The notes under the pieces were generated by a model, which saw nothing but the letters and a program-made list of their open reading frames with translations, searched no databases and was not told the DNA's origin. A DNA stretch of 5,369 bases from contig JAOUHH010000194.1 in NCBI GenBank assembly GCA_029865195.1, forward strand, positions 1-5,369, given 5' to 3'. Below are positions 5,233-5,369 of the stretch, piece after piece; the stretch's first letter is position 1, and the number at the start of each line of letters is the position of its first letter. The stretch comes from Desulfobulbaceae bacterium (GTDB taxonomy: Bacteria; Desulfobacterota; Desulfobulbia; Desulfobulbales; UBA5123). The translations under genes were made by a program, and so were the position numbers.

Positions 5233-5369
5233 TGGCGGAAGATATCCCGCAAGAGCTCCGGGCGGAGCTGGAAAAGGCCGCCCTCCTCCATCAGCGCGCG
5301 ACCTCCGATTACGAAAAATGCCAGGAGTTCAACCGGCTGATGTCAGGCCTCTTGGGCAAGCTTGAAGAC
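5232..5369 (+). CDS. Hypothetical protein, N-terminal fragment
   Basis: The ATG at 5232-5234 overlaps the preceding TGA (TGATG), the usual sign of translational coupling, and the frame is open for 46 codons to the right edge. The fragment opens MAEDIPQELRAELEKAALLH and continues with several more Glu/Lys/Arg- and Leu-rich turns, including a single Cys at residue 30 (YEKCQEF). It looks like one or two amphipathic helices, possibly coiled coil, with no signal peptide or membrane segment. I do not recognise a family. GAACTG just upstream is a poor Shine-Dalgarno, so its expression probably depends on translation of the TrpD-like gene. The position suggests it belongs to the same pathway or complex, but nothing else supports a function. 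Confidence 0.7.
   Translation, partial: MAEDIPQELRAELEKAALLHQRATSDYEKCQEFNRLMSGLLGKLED

Noticed and set aside
5108..5365. Plus-strand open frame of 85 codons at the right end
   Set aside because: It overlaps the TrpD-like C-terminus in another frame and reads as Pro/Arg-rich noise. The frame starting at 5232 is better supported by the TGATG overlap.

Overview
The window is GC-rich bacterial DNA with tightly packed genes. Its gene types (a ferredoxin-nitroreductase fusion, a PepF-family peptidase, a Bacteroidetes/deltaproteobacteria-style ParE N-terminus reading SLEHIRLRPGMYIG) suggest an anaerobic or facultative bacterium. My tentative guess is Desulfobacterota (deltaproteobacteria). This rests on sequence style alone and is not proven. 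No rRNA, tRNA, CRISPR array, insertion sequence or phage gene was seen.

Left part, minus strand: a two-[4Fe-4S] ferredoxin fused to an FMN nitroreductase domain (282-1220, GTG start) is followed by the first 34 codons of a type II topoisomerase B subunit (ParE/GyrB), which runs off the left edge (1-104). The 177-base gap between them holds a weak promoter candidate and an 8+8-base inverted repeat. This fits an independent start of topoisomerase transcription.

Centre: a 151-base divergent intergenic region (1221-1371) separates the nitroreductase from the plus-strand genes. It holds two opposing promoter candidates that share AT-rich bases, and a small palindrome (TACGTCAACGTA).

Right part, plus strand: four genes form a probable operon. 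They are an M3-family oligoendopeptidase F (1372-3144); a zinc-type medium-chain dehydrogenase (3153-4121) 8 bases after it, with its Shine-Dalgarno lying on the peptidase stop; a TrpD-like phosphoribosyltransferase-fold protein (4177-5232) after a 55-base AT-rich gap that may carry an internal promoter; and the 5' end of an unrecognised helical, charged protein (5232 to the right edge) whose ATG overlaps the preceding stop (TGATG).

The most interesting part is the dehydrogenase/TrpD-like/unknown trio. The dehydrogenase has Glu where the family's catalytic-zinc His (GHE motif) normally lies. The TrpD-like protein keeps the fold and metal motifs but has lost several residues of the standard phosphate and anthranilate pockets. 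No other trp gene is visible. Together this suggests a small uncharacterised metabolic cluster and not tryptophan synthesis, but its substrate cannot be read from the sequence.
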